A stretch of DNA of 64,000 nt from PRS1 sp965250265 (GTDB lineage: Bacteria > Bacteroidota > Bacteroidia > Flavobacteriales > Flavobacteriaceae), in NCBI GenBank assembly GCA_965250265.1, contig CBDFNO010000015.1, positions 248,001 through 312,000 on the forward strand, written 5' to 3'. The notes under the pieces were generated by a model that worked only from the letters and a program-made list of their open reading frames with translations, did no database searches and was not told the DNA's origin. The translations under genes were made by a program, and so were the position numbers. Below, one piece after another: positions 35,151 through 43,585 of the stretch; the first letter of the stretch is position 1; each line of letters opens with the position of its first letter.

Positions 35151-36635
35151 ATGGTATTAAATGCTTCCATTTTTAAGCTTTATAAAATCCCTTTGCTACT
35201 TGTTTTATCAAGTGTACTATTCTACTTTTCTTTTGGTTATGACTTGGTAAGAACAGATTACACAAAGCTAATTATGCTTTATGTCGCTTTGTTTTTCTTG
35301 TTTTATAAATTGGTTCAAATAACAAAGCACAATATTAAATTCCTCACTTGGACAGCTTTTGGTTTTAGGTCTATATTTATTTTAGCCATTCCAAACTTAT
35401 CACAAGATTTTTATAGGTTTATTTGGGATGGGCGTATGATTCTTGAAGGTATAAATCCTTATTTATTTACTGTAGAATCATTTATCTCCAATGGCGAATT
35501 TCCAATTACTCAAGCTCAGGAATTATATAATGGAATGGGTGAACTTAATGCAAGTCATTACTCCAACTATCCTCCTATTAATCAGCTCTGTTTTGTTATT
35601 GCCGGATTATTTGCTGGGAAAAGCCTTTTAGGCTCTGCAATAGTCCTGCGACTACTAATTATTGCTGCAGATTTTGGAACTTTATTTTTTGGCAAAAAGT
35701 TATTAGCGAAGCTTAATATTCCTGTTCACAATATCTTTTGGTATATACTAAATCCTTTTATCATTATTGAATTCACAGGAAATCTCCATTTTGAAGGCGT
35801 GATGATTTTCTTTTTAGTCTGGAGCTTGTATTTGTTATATTCAGGAAAATGGAAATGGGCTGCTGTTGTATTAGCCATATCTGTTTCAGTAAAATTAATT
35901 CCACTTATATTTTTGCCTTTGTTTTATCAGTGGTTTATGAAAAGAAACGGCATTGTGAACGAAGAGAAGCAATCTGTTTCTAATAAAGAGATTACCACGT
36001 CGTTTCAAAAAATTGAAACTCCTCGTAACAACAAATGGATTCCTGCCTTCGCAGGAATGACAAGGCTGATTTTATTTTATGCAATAGTTGGTATTACAAC
36101 GTTACTAATGTTTCTGCCTTTTTATTCGCCTGAATTTGTAAATAACTATACCCAAACTGTTGCGCTTTGGTTTCAAAATTTTGAATTTAATGCCAGTTTA
36201 TACTATATAGCTCGAGAGATAGGATACTCGTTTAGAGGTTATAATGAAATTGCTATTATTGGTAAGTATATTCCTCTTGTTGTGATTCTCTTTGTTTTAG
36301 TACTTACATTTTTTCGAAAAAACAAAACAACTGTTCAATTGATTACCGCAATGCTAATTGGGTTAAGTTTTTATTATTTTACATCAACAACAGTGCATCC
36401 TTGGTATATTGCTACACTTTTAATATTGTCTGTGTTTACGAAATATAAATTTCCTTTGGTGTGGAGTTTTGTAATTATTTTAAGCTATTTGGCTTATATC
36501 AATATTGATAAAGCAGATAAATCTGAAAACCTATGGATTATAGGATTAGAATATTTAATAGTTTATAGTGTGTTTATTTGGGAAGTGTTTTTTAAAAAAT
36601 CCAGAGAGATTTCTACAGCATCTTTAAATTACTAA
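35151..36635 (+). CDS. Membrane glycosyltransferase (GT87/ArnT-like polyprenol-sugar transferase)
   Basis: A 494-residue integral membrane protein with about 11-12 hydrophobic segments. The first loop carries IPNLSQDFYRFIWDGRMILEGINPYLF, the acidic D-x-x-R-x-x-WDG motif typical of polyprenol-sugar-dependent GT-C enzymes (mannosyltransferase-like), followed by HYSNYPPINQLCF. Residues about 272-305, in a cytoplasmic loop, are encoded by a composite of dispersed repeats (see 35966-36066) including IPAFAGMT. It probably completes the cluster with the two GT2 enzymes at 29372-31551, from which it is separated by the TIR-NB-ARC insertion. Its end overlaps the pseudouridine synthase gene by 23 bases. 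Confidence 0.8.
   Translation: MVLNASIFKLYKIPLLLVLSSVLFYFSFGYDLVRTDYTKLIMLYVALFFLFYKLVQITKHNIKFLTWTAFGFRSIFILAIPNLSQDFYRFIWDGRMILEGINPYLFTVESFISNGEFPITQAQELYNGMGELNASHYSNYPPINQLCFVIAGLFAGKSLLGSAIVLRLLIIAADFGTLFFGKKLLAKLNIPVHNIFWYILNPFIIIEFTGNLHFEGVMIFFLVWSLYLLYSGKWKWAAVVLAISVSVKLIPLIFLPLFYQWFMKRNGIVNEEKQSVSNKEITTSFQKIETPRNNKWIPAFAGMTRLILFYAIVGITTLLMFLPFYSPEFVNNYTQTVALWFQNFEFNASLYYIAREIGYSFRGYNEIAIIGKYIPLVVILFVLVLTFFRKNKTTVQLITAMLIGLSFYYFTSTTVHPWYIATLLILSVFTKYKFPLVWSFVIILSYLAYINIDKADKSENLWIIGLEYLIVYSVFIWEVFFKKSREISTASLNY
35966..36066 (-). repeat. Composite dispersed repeat inside a glycosyltransferase gene
   Basis: An approximately 100-base segment joins an AAGCAATCTGTTTCTAATAA/ATTACCACGTCGTTTC...CTCCTCGTAACAA type repeat to a hairpin copy at 36039-36062 (ATTCCTGC-CTTC-GCAGGAAT then GACA). 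The hairpin is the inverted 22/24 match of 15365-15388. The segment keeps the frame and encodes the loop from about residue 272 to 305. Outer limits are approximate. Confidence 0.75.
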
Positions 36636-37464
36636 TCTCTAATTCGGTTAAAAGTTTCCAATGTCCACGGGGAATATCTTTTTTGGTAAGTTCAGCTATC
36701 ATAACACAATCTAAACGTATAATATCGTAATTAAGATGTTCAAAAATTGTACGAATAATTGAGTTTCCTGTGTTCTTGATTTTTAAGCCTATCTCTTTTT
36801 TTGGTGAATTTTCTATATAACTAATCTCTTCAACAGAAATTTCTTTGCCTTCTATTTTAAACCCTTCTTGAACCTTTTTAAGGTCTTCAAACTTTAGGTT
36901 TTTATCTAACTCTAAATGAAATAAACGTGCCACTCCATTTTTAGAATTGGTAAACTTTTTCACTATGGTTTCATCGTTTGTAAACAATAATAATCCTGTA
37001 GAATTTCTACCTAAACGACCAATTGGTTTTATTCTTGAATTTGTAGCATTAGCAACCAAATCCATAACGGTTCTTCCCTTGCCTTCACTTGTTGTTGTGG
37101 CGAATCCTTTCGGTTTATTAAGCAAAACATAAGCTTTCTTTTCTGGGTTTATACGTGAACCATCAAAACGCACCTCATCATCAAGCTTTACTTTGTAACC
37201 CATTTCGGTGATGATTTTTCCATTAACTGTTACTGCACCAATAGAAATATGCATATCTGCATCACGACGTGAACAAATTCCAGAATTAGAAATGTATTTA
37301 TTTAAACGAATTTCGTCAGGATTTGACTTTACTTTAGGTTGTGCTTTCTTTTTAAAAAGCTTATCCCGATAACTATCGGGATCTTTTACATAACTTTTTT
37401 TGTAGTTATTATTACCACTACTTCTTAAAGTTTTTCCTTTGCTTTTATGCTCTCTTTTAGCCAT
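36613..37464 (-). CDS. RsuA/RluB-family rRNA pseudouridine synthase with altered active site
   Basis: A 283-residue protein: basic N-terminal extension (1-50), S4 RNA-binding domain (about 51-110: IRLNKYISNSGICSRRDADMHI), then the synthase domain (AYVLLNKPKGFATTT, IKPIGRLGRNSTGLLLFTND, KIKNTGNSIIRTIFEHLNYDIIRLDC). The family's GRLD motif reads GRLG here, so the catalytic aspartate position is Gly152 (codon GGT at 37009-37011). Residues 28-34 of the basic extension come from a palindromic repeat. Either this is a divergent paralog or an inactive RNA-binding protein. Divergence from the usual enzyme is inferred from motif reading. Confidence 0.85.
   Translation of the reverse strand: MAKREHKSKGKTLRSSGNNNYKKSYVKDPDSYRDKLFKKKAQPKVKSNPDEIRLNKYISNSGICSRRDADMHISIGAVTVNGKIITEMGYKVKLDDEVRFDGSRINPEKKAYVLLNKPKGFATTTSEGKGRTVMDLVANATNSRIKPIGRLGRNSTGLLLFTNDETIVKKFTNSKNGVARLFHLELDKNLKFEDLKKVQEGFKIEGKEISVEEISYIENSPKKEIGLKIKNTGNSIIRTIFEHLNYDIIRLDCVMIAELTKKDIPRGHWKLLTELEISNLKML
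37363..37382. repeat. Palindromic repeat ATCCCGATA-AC-TATCGGGAT within coding sequence
   Basis: A perfect nine-base inverted repeat around a two-base centre, inside the N-terminal extension of the pseudouridine synthase gene, encoding residues 28-34 (DPDSYRD). The ATCCCGAT...ATCGGGAT palindrome is of the dispersed type seen in Bacteroidetes genomes. Confidence 0.75.
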
Positions 37465-37502
37465 TTAATAAATTTTTGCAAAGTTAATGACAATAGTTCA
37501 CA

Positions 37503-38453
37503 TTAACTATTATAATCTACTGTAGATTGTCGCTCTCTATTCACTATCAGCTTAGTCACGTCTGGACGTGAATAATGCCCGACAGGATCGAAGTTTTGGC
37601 GTTCTTCAAGCACACGATTAAAATCTATGGTCTCAATAATTAGCCCTTCTTTATGTAAAACTGGTTCTACAATCCATTTGCCATCTGGTCCAGAAATACA
37701 ACTGCCTCCATTTGCTAAAACATCAGGAGCCTTTTCTATAATTTGTTCTAAATGTGGTGTGTCTTTTGGGAAATCAGTTTTATTCATAAGTGAAGAAACT
37801 GAAACTACAAACGAACGTGATTCTCGAGCAATAAATCGTGTGATGTCTTTAGTATTATGATCGCTTCCAGGCCAAACAGCAATATGAAGGTTTTCGCCTA
37901 ATCCATACAACGCAGTTCGAGGTAATGGCATCCAATTTTCCCAACAATTTAATCCACCTATTGTAAAATCCTTTAAAGGATGTACTTGTAATCCGTTACC
38001 ATCTCCTGGCGACCACGTTAAACGCTCATCATAGGTTGGTTGTAATTTTCTATGAACCGATTTTATATCGCCATCTTGATTTATATAAACTAAAGAAGCA
38101 TACAAACTATGACCTCCACGATTTTTAGCACGTTCTATAATTCCGAGGTAAATAGCAATGTTATTTTCTTTTGAAAGTTTACAGATTTGATCTAAATCAC
38201 CTTCTTCTATTTGAATAGAATTTCGAACATAATGTGCATGAAGTTCTTTATTCACTTTAGTATCCCATTCTGCACCACCAGTTAAAGCCAGCCAAAACGG
38301 ATAACCAGGAACCAATCCTTCTCCAAAAACAATAAGCTCACAGTTTTGTTTTGAAGCTTCTAAAATAGATTGTTCAACTTTTTGAAGGGTTGCAGTTTTG
38401 TCTAACCAAACAGGAGAGATTTGAGCTAAAGCAATTTTGAGAGTGTTGTCCAT
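37503..38453 (-). CDS. Nitrilase-superfamily carbon-nitrogen hydrolase
   Basis: A 316-residue protein with the complete nitrilase triad: E45 (FGEGLVPGYP), K136 (HRKLQPTYDER) and C170 (GLNCWENWMPL). HSLYASLVYINQDG, GWSPGDG-like TWSPGDGNG and VWPGSDH are additional nitrilase-branch segments, and GHYSRPDV near the C terminus favours true nitrilases (branch 1) over amidases. It starts within one base of the UbiA gene and lies at the tail of the mevalonate/prenyl operon. Substrate unknown. No signal peptide; cytoplasmic. Confidence 0.88.
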   Translation of the reverse strand: MDNTLKIALAQISPVWLDKTATLQKVEQSILEASKQNCELIVFGEGLVPGYPFWLALTGGAEWDTKVNKELHAHYVRNSIQIEEGDLDQICKLSKENNIAIYLGIIERAKNRGGHSLYASLVYINQDGDIKSVHRKLQPTYDERLTWSPGDGNGLQVHPLKDFTIGGLNCWENWMPLPRTALYGLGENLHIAVWPGSDHNTKDITRFIARESRSFVVSVSSLMNKTDFPKDTPHLEQIIEKAPDVLANGGSCISGPDGKWIVEPVLHKEGLIIETIDFNRVLEERQNFDPVGHYSRPDVTKLIVNRERQSTVDYNS

Positions 38454-39358
38454 TATAAAATTCTGTTTAAAAGTAAATCTACATCAATTAACAAAATGCT
38501 AAATACACCAGCTACAATGATAAACTTAAGAATATTATGTAGTATTAAATAATGTGTTTTCGTTTTAGACTTCCAAAGTAATAATAAAAATATAAAGAGT
38601 AAAATTACGCTTAAGTAAAAGAAGTAATTCATTTTCCCAATATGAAAATCAAAAATGAGCAAATAAGCTGGAATCAAAGTGAATATTGCCAAAAGAGTTA
38701 ACATTGTTTTCGATGTTTTTTCGCCATAGACTATTGGAACAGTTTTATAATTTAGAGCTAAATCGCCTTTAATATTTTCGAGGTCTTTGGTGAGTTCACG
38801 CATAGCAATAATTAAAAATAAAAACATGGCATGTACAAAAATGACAGTTTCAAAATTTTTGTAATAGATAAATACTGCGAAGAATGGCGTAATTGTGAGG
38901 ATTGCAGAAGTTAAATTACCAATGATTGGGAGTTTTTTCAGTTTATGTGAATAAAACCAAATGCCAAAAATATACAACGAAAAGAAAATAACAGCTCTAA
39001 ATGACACATAGCTTGCCATGATTACCGCAACAAAATTCAGTACAAAATAGAATACTAATTTTGTGTTCTGACTTATCAATCTATCTAACATAGACTTTTG
39101 TGGGCGATTAATTAAATCTTTTTCTGAATCGTAAAAATTATTGATGATATATCCACCAGCGATCGAAGCTGAAGATGCTAAAACGATCATTAATAAATTC
39201 AGGTCAAAAATGACTTGACTTAATGGTTTGTCGTGAGCCAATATATAAATTGAGGTAAGATATTGTGCGATTACAATTATTAAGATATTGTAACCTCTAA
39301 CAACAGAAAACATGCTAAAAAACTTGAGTAACACATGTTTTTGTTTTCGGGATAGCAT
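38453..39358 (-). CDS. UbiA-family prenyltransferase (GGGP synthase-like)
   Basis: A 301-residue membrane protein with about eight to nine hydrophobic helices. The two aspartate-rich motifs of the UbiA family are present: NNFYDSEKDLINRP (NxxxDxxxD) and DLENIKGDLALNYKTVPIVYG (DxxxxxxD). FSRK-like SRKQKH and YNILIIVIAQY open the protein. In Bacteroidetes this subtype is annotated as geranylgeranylglycerol-phosphate geranylgeranyltransferase or related to quinone/lipid prenylation. It is 10 bases after the mevalonate kinase gene, linking isoprenoid supply to prenyl transfer. Acceptor is unproven. Confidence 0.85.
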   Translation of the reverse strand: MLSRKQKHVLLKFFSMFSVVRGYNILIIVIAQYLTSIYILAHDKPLSQVIFDLNLLMIVLASSASIAGGYIINNFYDSEKDLINRPQKSMLDRLISQNTKLVFYFVLNFVAVIMASYVSFRAVIFFSLYIFGIWFYSHKLKKLPIIGNLTSAILTITPFFAVFIYYKNFETVIFVHAMFLFLIIAMRELTKDLENIKGDLALNYKTVPIVYGEKTSKTMLTLLAIFTLIPAYLLIFDFHIGKMNYFFYLSVILLFIFLLLLWKSKTKTHYLILHNILKFIIVAGVFSILLIDVDLLLNRIL

Positions 39359-39368
39359 TTTAGAAAGT

Positions 39369-40298
39369 TTAGAAATTATAAACCACTTCTAATTTATAAT
39401 CTTTTAAAGATTGTTTAGCTATATCAATGTTTTCAGTAAATCCAAGTATATAACCTCCACCACCAGAGCCACAAAGTTTTAAATAGTACTCATTGGTTTC
39501 GATACCTTTTTTCCAAAGTTCATGAAACTGTTTTGGAATCATTGGCTTAAAATGATTCAATACAACTTTAGATAATTGTTTGGTATTACTAAAAAGAGAT
39601 TTAATATCACCTTTTAAAAAGTCTTCCACACAAGAATCTGTATATTTTATAAATTGGCTTTTAAGCATTTTCCTAAAACCTTCTTGCTTCATATTCTCCA
39701 TGAAAATCCCAACCATTGGTGCAGTTTCACCAATAATACCACTATCTAATAAAAACACAGCGCCTTTACCTGATTTTTTTTGTGAAGGAATTCCTGTCGC
39801 TTCAATATTATCTTTAGAATTAATTAAAATAGGAAGACTTAAATAACTGTTTAAAGGATCTAACCCAGAAGATTTTCCATGGAAAAAAGCTTCCATTTCA
39901 GAAAATATAGTTTTAAGTTTCAACAATTTTTCTCTTGTTAGATTTTCTAAAACTGTGATCTTGTTTTGAGCATATTTATCGTAAAATGCTGCAACTATGG
40001 CTCCACTACTTCCAACACCATAACCTTGAGGGATTGAAGAATCAAAATACATACCAGCTGCAATATCTTGCTTTATTTTTGCTAAATCGAAAAGAACTAC
40101 ATCTCTATCAATAGTCTCTAAATAATCGGTAAACTTCTTAAGATTTTTATTAGATCTAATTGCTTCTTCTGAAGGGTTTTCATCTTTCTTTAAAGCTCCT
40201 TTGAAAAAATTATATGGAATTGACAAGCCTTTAGAGTCTTTAATAATACCATACTCACCAAAGAGTAATATTTTTGAATAAAAAAGTGGTCCTTTCAT
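39369..40298 (-). CDS. mvk: Mevalonate kinase (GHMP kinase)
   Basis: A 309-residue GHMP kinase: ILLFGEYGIIKDSKGLSIPY (motif 1), IPQGYGVGSSGAIVAAFYDKY (motif 2 ATP loop GxGSSGA, residues about 89-99), PMVGIFMENM and LKLCGSGGGGYILGF (motif 3). Length and motif spacing fit mevalonate kinase. It lies in the same operon as diphosphomevalonate decarboxylase (40740-41825), with a four-helix-bundle gene between them. It phosphorylates mevalonate in the cytosol for isoprenoid synthesis. Confidence 0.88.
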   Translation of the reverse strand: MKGPLFYSKILLFGEYGIIKDSKGLSIPYNFFKGALKKDENPSEEAIRSNKNLKKFTDYLETIDRDVVLFDLAKIKQDIAAGMYFDSSIPQGYGVGSSGAIVAAFYDKYAQNKITVLENLTREKLLKLKTIFSEMEAFFHGKSSGLDPLNSYLSLPILINSKDNIEATGIPSQKKSGKGAVFLLDSGIIGETAPMVGIFMENMKQEGFRKMLKSQFIKYTDSCVEDFLKGDIKSLFSNTKQLSKVVLNHFKPMIPKQFHELWKKGIETNEYYLKLCGSGGGGYILGFTENIDIAKQSLKDYKLEVVYNF

Positions 40299-40325
40299 CT
40301 TTGAATGAAAAATTTATAATTAAAA

Positions 40326-40731
40326 AATGAATAATTATTGTTTTGAGGATTTTACAATACTCACCAATAATTTTAACATTTCTGTTGATTTGGGCTTAAA
40401 TTCATTAAACGTTTTATCATCAATAAAATCTGTATGATGCAATAAATCTAACCAATAATCTGTTTCGTTTGCCTCTTTAAGGCTTATGGACATTTTACTG
40501 GTGAAATCTGGTTTGCTTTGTGCAAATTCAGCCTCTCTTACATTTGCTCCAATTGATGTTCCTGATTTCAACAACTGTCTTGACATTACGTACTCTTTTT
40601 TATTGTATGCCAATTCTTTATATAAATTTACAACATGAACTGCAAAATTGAAACTTTTGTCTTTAATAACATTTTCTTTCATAATAAATAATTTAAGTTT
40701 ACCGTAAAGTAACCATTTTTAATTATTCATT
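40326..40731. repeat. 12-bp perfect inverted repeat flanking a four-helix-bundle gene
   Basis: AATGAATAATTA (40326-40337) and TAATTATTCATT (40720-40731) are exact reverse complements. They enclose the small gene, and the left arm contains its stop codon. The whole flank is AT-rich with further TTAATTATTAATT-type runs, so chance cannot be excluded. Confidence 0.5.
40335..40682 (-). CDS. Four-helix-bundle protein (23S rRNA IVS-protein family)
   Basis: A 115-residue helical protein: DKSFNFAVHVVNLYKELAYNKKEYVMSRQLLKSGTSIGANVREAEFAQSKPDFTSKMSISLKEANETDYWLDLLHHTDFI. This is the IVS-protein/four-helix-bundle family, originally found in 23S rRNA intervening sequences; related to the Avd accessory protein of diversity-generating retroelements. 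Its role outside rRNA is unknown. It is wedged between mevalonate kinase and mvaD and surrounded by AT-rich inverted repeats, so it appears to be an inserted cassette. Same strand as the host operon, so it probably does not stop transcription. Confidence 0.85.
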   Translation of the reverse strand: MKENVIKDKSFNFAVHVVNLYKELAYNKKEYVMSRQLLKSGTSIGANVREAEFAQSKPDFTSKMSISLKEANETDYWLDLLHHTDFIDDKTFNEFKPKSTEMLKLLVSIVKSSKQ

Positions 40732-40739
40732 ATTAACTT

Positions 40740-41825
40740 TTAATTATTAATTAATTTAGCTCCGAAACCTATTCTGTCACAAATATAGTGACCATTTTGG
40801 CAATGTGCAACTAATTCATTTTGAATGAATTTAAGTACTTGTTCTGCTTCGCTTTCAGGATATAATACATGTACATTAGCTCCTGCATCTAATGTAAAAC
40901 ATACATTTGATGTTGTTTGTTGCCTAAATTTCCAAATTTTATTAATAATTTCTAATGTATTTGGTTTCATTAAAATATAATAAGGTGTACTTGTCATCAT
41001 CATAGTATGAAGTGTCAATGCTTCACTCTCAACAATTTCAATAAATGCTTTTAAATCTCCTTCTTTAAATACGTTAATTAAACTAGAAAGGTTTTTATGA
41101 GCTTGTGCAAAACGCTGTTCAGCAAATGGATGATTGTGCATTAAATTGTGTCCAACTGTACTACTTACTTGCTTTTCTCCTTTATCAACCAACAAAATAG
41201 TGTCCTGATAATTTTTGAAATTATTATGAACTTCAAAAGGATATTTTATTCCGAATAAATCAGAACTATTTTCTATGTCTTTATGATTTCCCCAAACAAT
41301 TAAATCACCTTCAATGCTTCGGCATGCAGATCCTGAACCTAATCGTGCTAAAAATGATGCCTTTTGATTAAAAAACTCATCAGTCATCTCCGGATCTGAT
41401 TCTTTTTCAATACTCATTAAACATAATACTATAGCACTCATTCCTGATGCTGATGATGCAATCCCAGAACTATGTGGAAATGAATTTGACGTTTCAATTA
41501 CAAAATGATAGTCTTTTAAAAAAGGTAAGTAATTTTCAATCCGCTTGAAAAACGTTTCAATTTTTGGTTTAAAATCGTCTTGTTGTTTCCGGTCCAAAAA
41601 CACATCAAAACAAAAATCATCAGTACTCGATTTTTTTTCAAACTTTAAAATTGTTATTGTTTTACAATAATCGAGTGTAAAACTAATAGATGGATTTTCT
41701 GGGATTTGTTCTTCCTTTTTTCCCCAATATTTTACCAAAGCAATATTACTTGGCGATTGCCAAGTGAAACTTCCAGTTTCAATTGTTTTGGAATATGATT
41801 TTAATATAAAATCTTGTTCAGTCAT
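40740..41825 (-). CDS. mvaD: Diphosphomevalonate decarboxylase
   Basis: A 361-residue GHMP-superfamily enzyme: SPSNIALVKYWGKKEEQIPENPSISFTLD (substrate binding, K in VKYWGK), HSSGIASSASGMSAIVLC (ATP loop), GSGSACRSIEGDLIVWG and a late CFTLDAGANVHVLYPES with the catalytic Asp in TLDAGAN. It makes isopentenyl diphosphate from mevalonate diphosphate. The gene overlaps the DUF5360-like membrane protein gene by eight bases. Together with the kinase at 39369 this indicates a mevalonate route; phosphomevalonate kinase is not in the window. Confidence 0.93.
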   Translation of the reverse strand: MTEQDFILKSYSKTIETGSFTWQSPSNIALVKYWGKKEEQIPENPSISFTLDYCKTITILKFEKKSSTDDFCFDVFLDRKQQDDFKPKIETFFKRIENYLPFLKDYHFVIETSNSFPHSSGIASSASGMSAIVLCLMSIEKESDPEMTDEFFNQKASFLARLGSGSACRSIEGDLIVWGNHKDIENSSDLFGIKYPFEVHNNFKNYQDTILLVDKGEKQVSSTVGHNLMHNHPFAEQRFAQAHKNLSSLINVFKEGDLKAFIEIVESEALTLHTMMMTSTPYYILMKPNTLEIINKIWKFRQQTTSNVCFTLDAGANVHVLYPESEAEQVLKFIQNELVAHCQNGHYICDRIGFGAKLINN

Positions 41826-42201
41826 TTTTTAAAAATCTTGGAATATAGAATAATGGATAAACTAATAAGAAGCCATTAAACAGCCACCAAGTTATATCAA
41901 AATCTAAACGTATTGCCCAAAATGAAATAGCTTGTAACCCAGAAGTAAATGTCAATACTAATGAAACTAAAGCCCATTTTTTCCATTTTTCACTATTCTT
42001 TTTACTCAAAAAAACTGCTGTTAAACCTGTAAATGAAATACACAAATCTAAAGGTAAAAACGACCAGTTCCAATCTATCATTATTGGATTGTTATAGTCT
42101 GAATACAAATATTCAGATGGAATTATTTTCATTACTGTTATTAACCAATAAACAATAAATCCAATATCAACTAATAAGAAAATGACTCTTAAGCTCTTCA
42201 T
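41818..42201 (-). CDS. Small membrane protein, DUF5360-like
   Basis: A 127-residue protein with four predicted helices (VIFLLVDIGFIVYWLITVM, FLPLDLCISFTGLTAVFL, WALVSLVLTFTSGLQAISFWAI, WWLFNGFLLVYPLFYI) and a conserved-looking PLDLCISFTG loop. It resembles the DUF5360 family, function unknown. It starts the mevalonate operon here and overlaps mvaD by eight bases. The gap to the convergent/divergent neighbours (42202-42324) contains no visible gene. Confidence 0.65.
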   Translation of the reverse strand: MKSLRVIFLLVDIGFIVYWLITVMKIIPSEYLYSDYNNPIMIDWNWSFLPLDLCISFTGLTAVFLSKKNSEKWKKWALVSLVLTFTSGLQAISFWAIRLDFDITWWLFNGFLLVYPLFYIPRFLKND

Positions 42202-42324
42202 TAAGTCCTAATTGGTTAGACACAAAGATAACAACTTCATCATAGGTTTATAATTTCTTGCAGTTACATTTACTTTTAATTTGCGTTCAAAAAAGCTGGT
42301 TCTACATTCTGAAATCATATATAT

Positions 42325-43539
42325 TCATTTTTTAGATATGTCTTGTGCAGCTATAAAAGCTCCTGTCCATGCATTTTGAAAATTAAAACCTCCAGTTACT
42401 GCATCAATGTTTAAAATCTCTCCAGCAAAATATAAGTTTTTATGCAGTTTACTTTCATAGGTTTTAAAATTAACTTCTTTTAAGTCAATTCCGCCAGCTG
42501 TTACAAATTCCTCTTTAAAGGTGCTCTTTCCATCTACATTAAACACTGCTTTTGTTAATTGATTTGTTACTTGCTCTAACTGCATTTTATTGAGATCTTG
42601 CCAAAGTGTTTCATTACTAATATTTGAAGCTATAATCAATTGTTGCCACAAGCGTTTGGGTAGCTCAAATTGTGGCGAATTAAACACCCTTTTTTTTATT
42701 GAACTTTGCTTTACTTCTTTTAAAATATTTAAACATTCTTCAATAGATGTTTGAATAAAGTTTATTTCAATCTTAAACTTATAATCTTGTTTTGCCAATT
42801 CTAAAGCACCAAAAGCTGATAGTTTTAAAATAGCAGGAGCACTCATTCCCCAATGTGTAATGAGTAATGGCCCTTCCGATTCTAAATTACTATCAATAAT
42901 TTTAACAGCAACATTTTGTGCTACAACTCCTGGAATAGTTTTTATTCGCTTGTCTTTTATATTGAAGGTAAACAAAGATGGAACTGGATCTATAATTGTA
43001 TGACCTAGGTTTTGAATTAACTTCCAAATTTTGGTATTACTTCCTGTAGCTACCAATAATTTTTCTGAAATAAACACTTCCTGATTAGTTTCTATACACC
43101 ATGAATTGTTTTGTTTCGAAATATTCTTAACTGATTGACTTTTTAAAACCGAAATCCTTAATCGTTTTACTTCATTTGTAAAACAATCAACAATTGTTTC
43201 AGATGAATTAGAAACTGGAAACATTCTACCATCGTCTTCTATCTTCAGCTCTATTCCTCTTTTTTCAAACCATTCAATTGTGTCTCCAGTCATAAACTTA
43301 TGAAAAGGTCCAAGTAATTCTTTTTCACCTCTTGGGTAATGCTCTACTAATTCGGAAGGAATAAATTCAGCATGTGTCACATTACAACGTCCTCCTCCAG
43401 ATACTTTCACTTTTGTTAATACTTCGTTTCCTCGTTCAATAATTGCGATAGTTAGATCTTGATTTTGTTCAGCTATATTAATAGCAGCAAAAAAACCTGC
43501 TGCTCCTCCTCCAATTATTAAAACATCAAAATGCATCAT
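42325..43539 (-). CDS. HI0933/YhiN-family NAD(P)/FAD-dependent protein
   Basis: A 404-residue flavoprotein: FDVLIIGGGAAGFFAAINIAEQN at the N terminus, KVKVSGGGRCNVTHAEF (SGGGRCN signature of this family), LLVATGSNTKIWKL and a C-terminal FAGEILNIDAVTGGFNFQNAWTGAFIA, which are diagnostic of the HI0933/YhiN family (unknown reduction role). Length is normal. It stands alone on the minus strand, with divergent lipoprotein gene starting 46 bases away. Confidence 0.9.
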   Translation of the reverse strand: MMHFDVLIIGGGAAGFFAAINIAEQNQDLTIAIIERGNEVLTKVKVSGGGRCNVTHAEFIPSELVEHYPRGEKELLGPFHKFMTGDTIEWFEKRGIELKIEDDGRMFPVSNSSETIVDCFTNEVKRLRISVLKSQSVKNISKQNNSWCIETNQEVFISEKLLVATGSNTKIWKLIQNLGHTIIDPVPSLFTFNIKDKRIKTIPGVVAQNVAVKIIDSNLESEGPLLITHWGMSAPAILKLSAFGALELAKQDYKFKIEINFIQTSIEECLNILKEVKQSSIKKRVFNSPQFELPKRLWQQLIIASNISNETLWQDLNKMQLEQVTNQLTKAVFNVDGKSTFKEEFVTAGGIDLKEVNFKTYESKLHKNLYFAGEILNIDAVTGGFNFQNAWTGAFIAAQDISKK

Positions 43540-43585
43540 ATCTCTTTAAAACTTGTAAATTTAGCATTAATAAATTGATGCTGTA

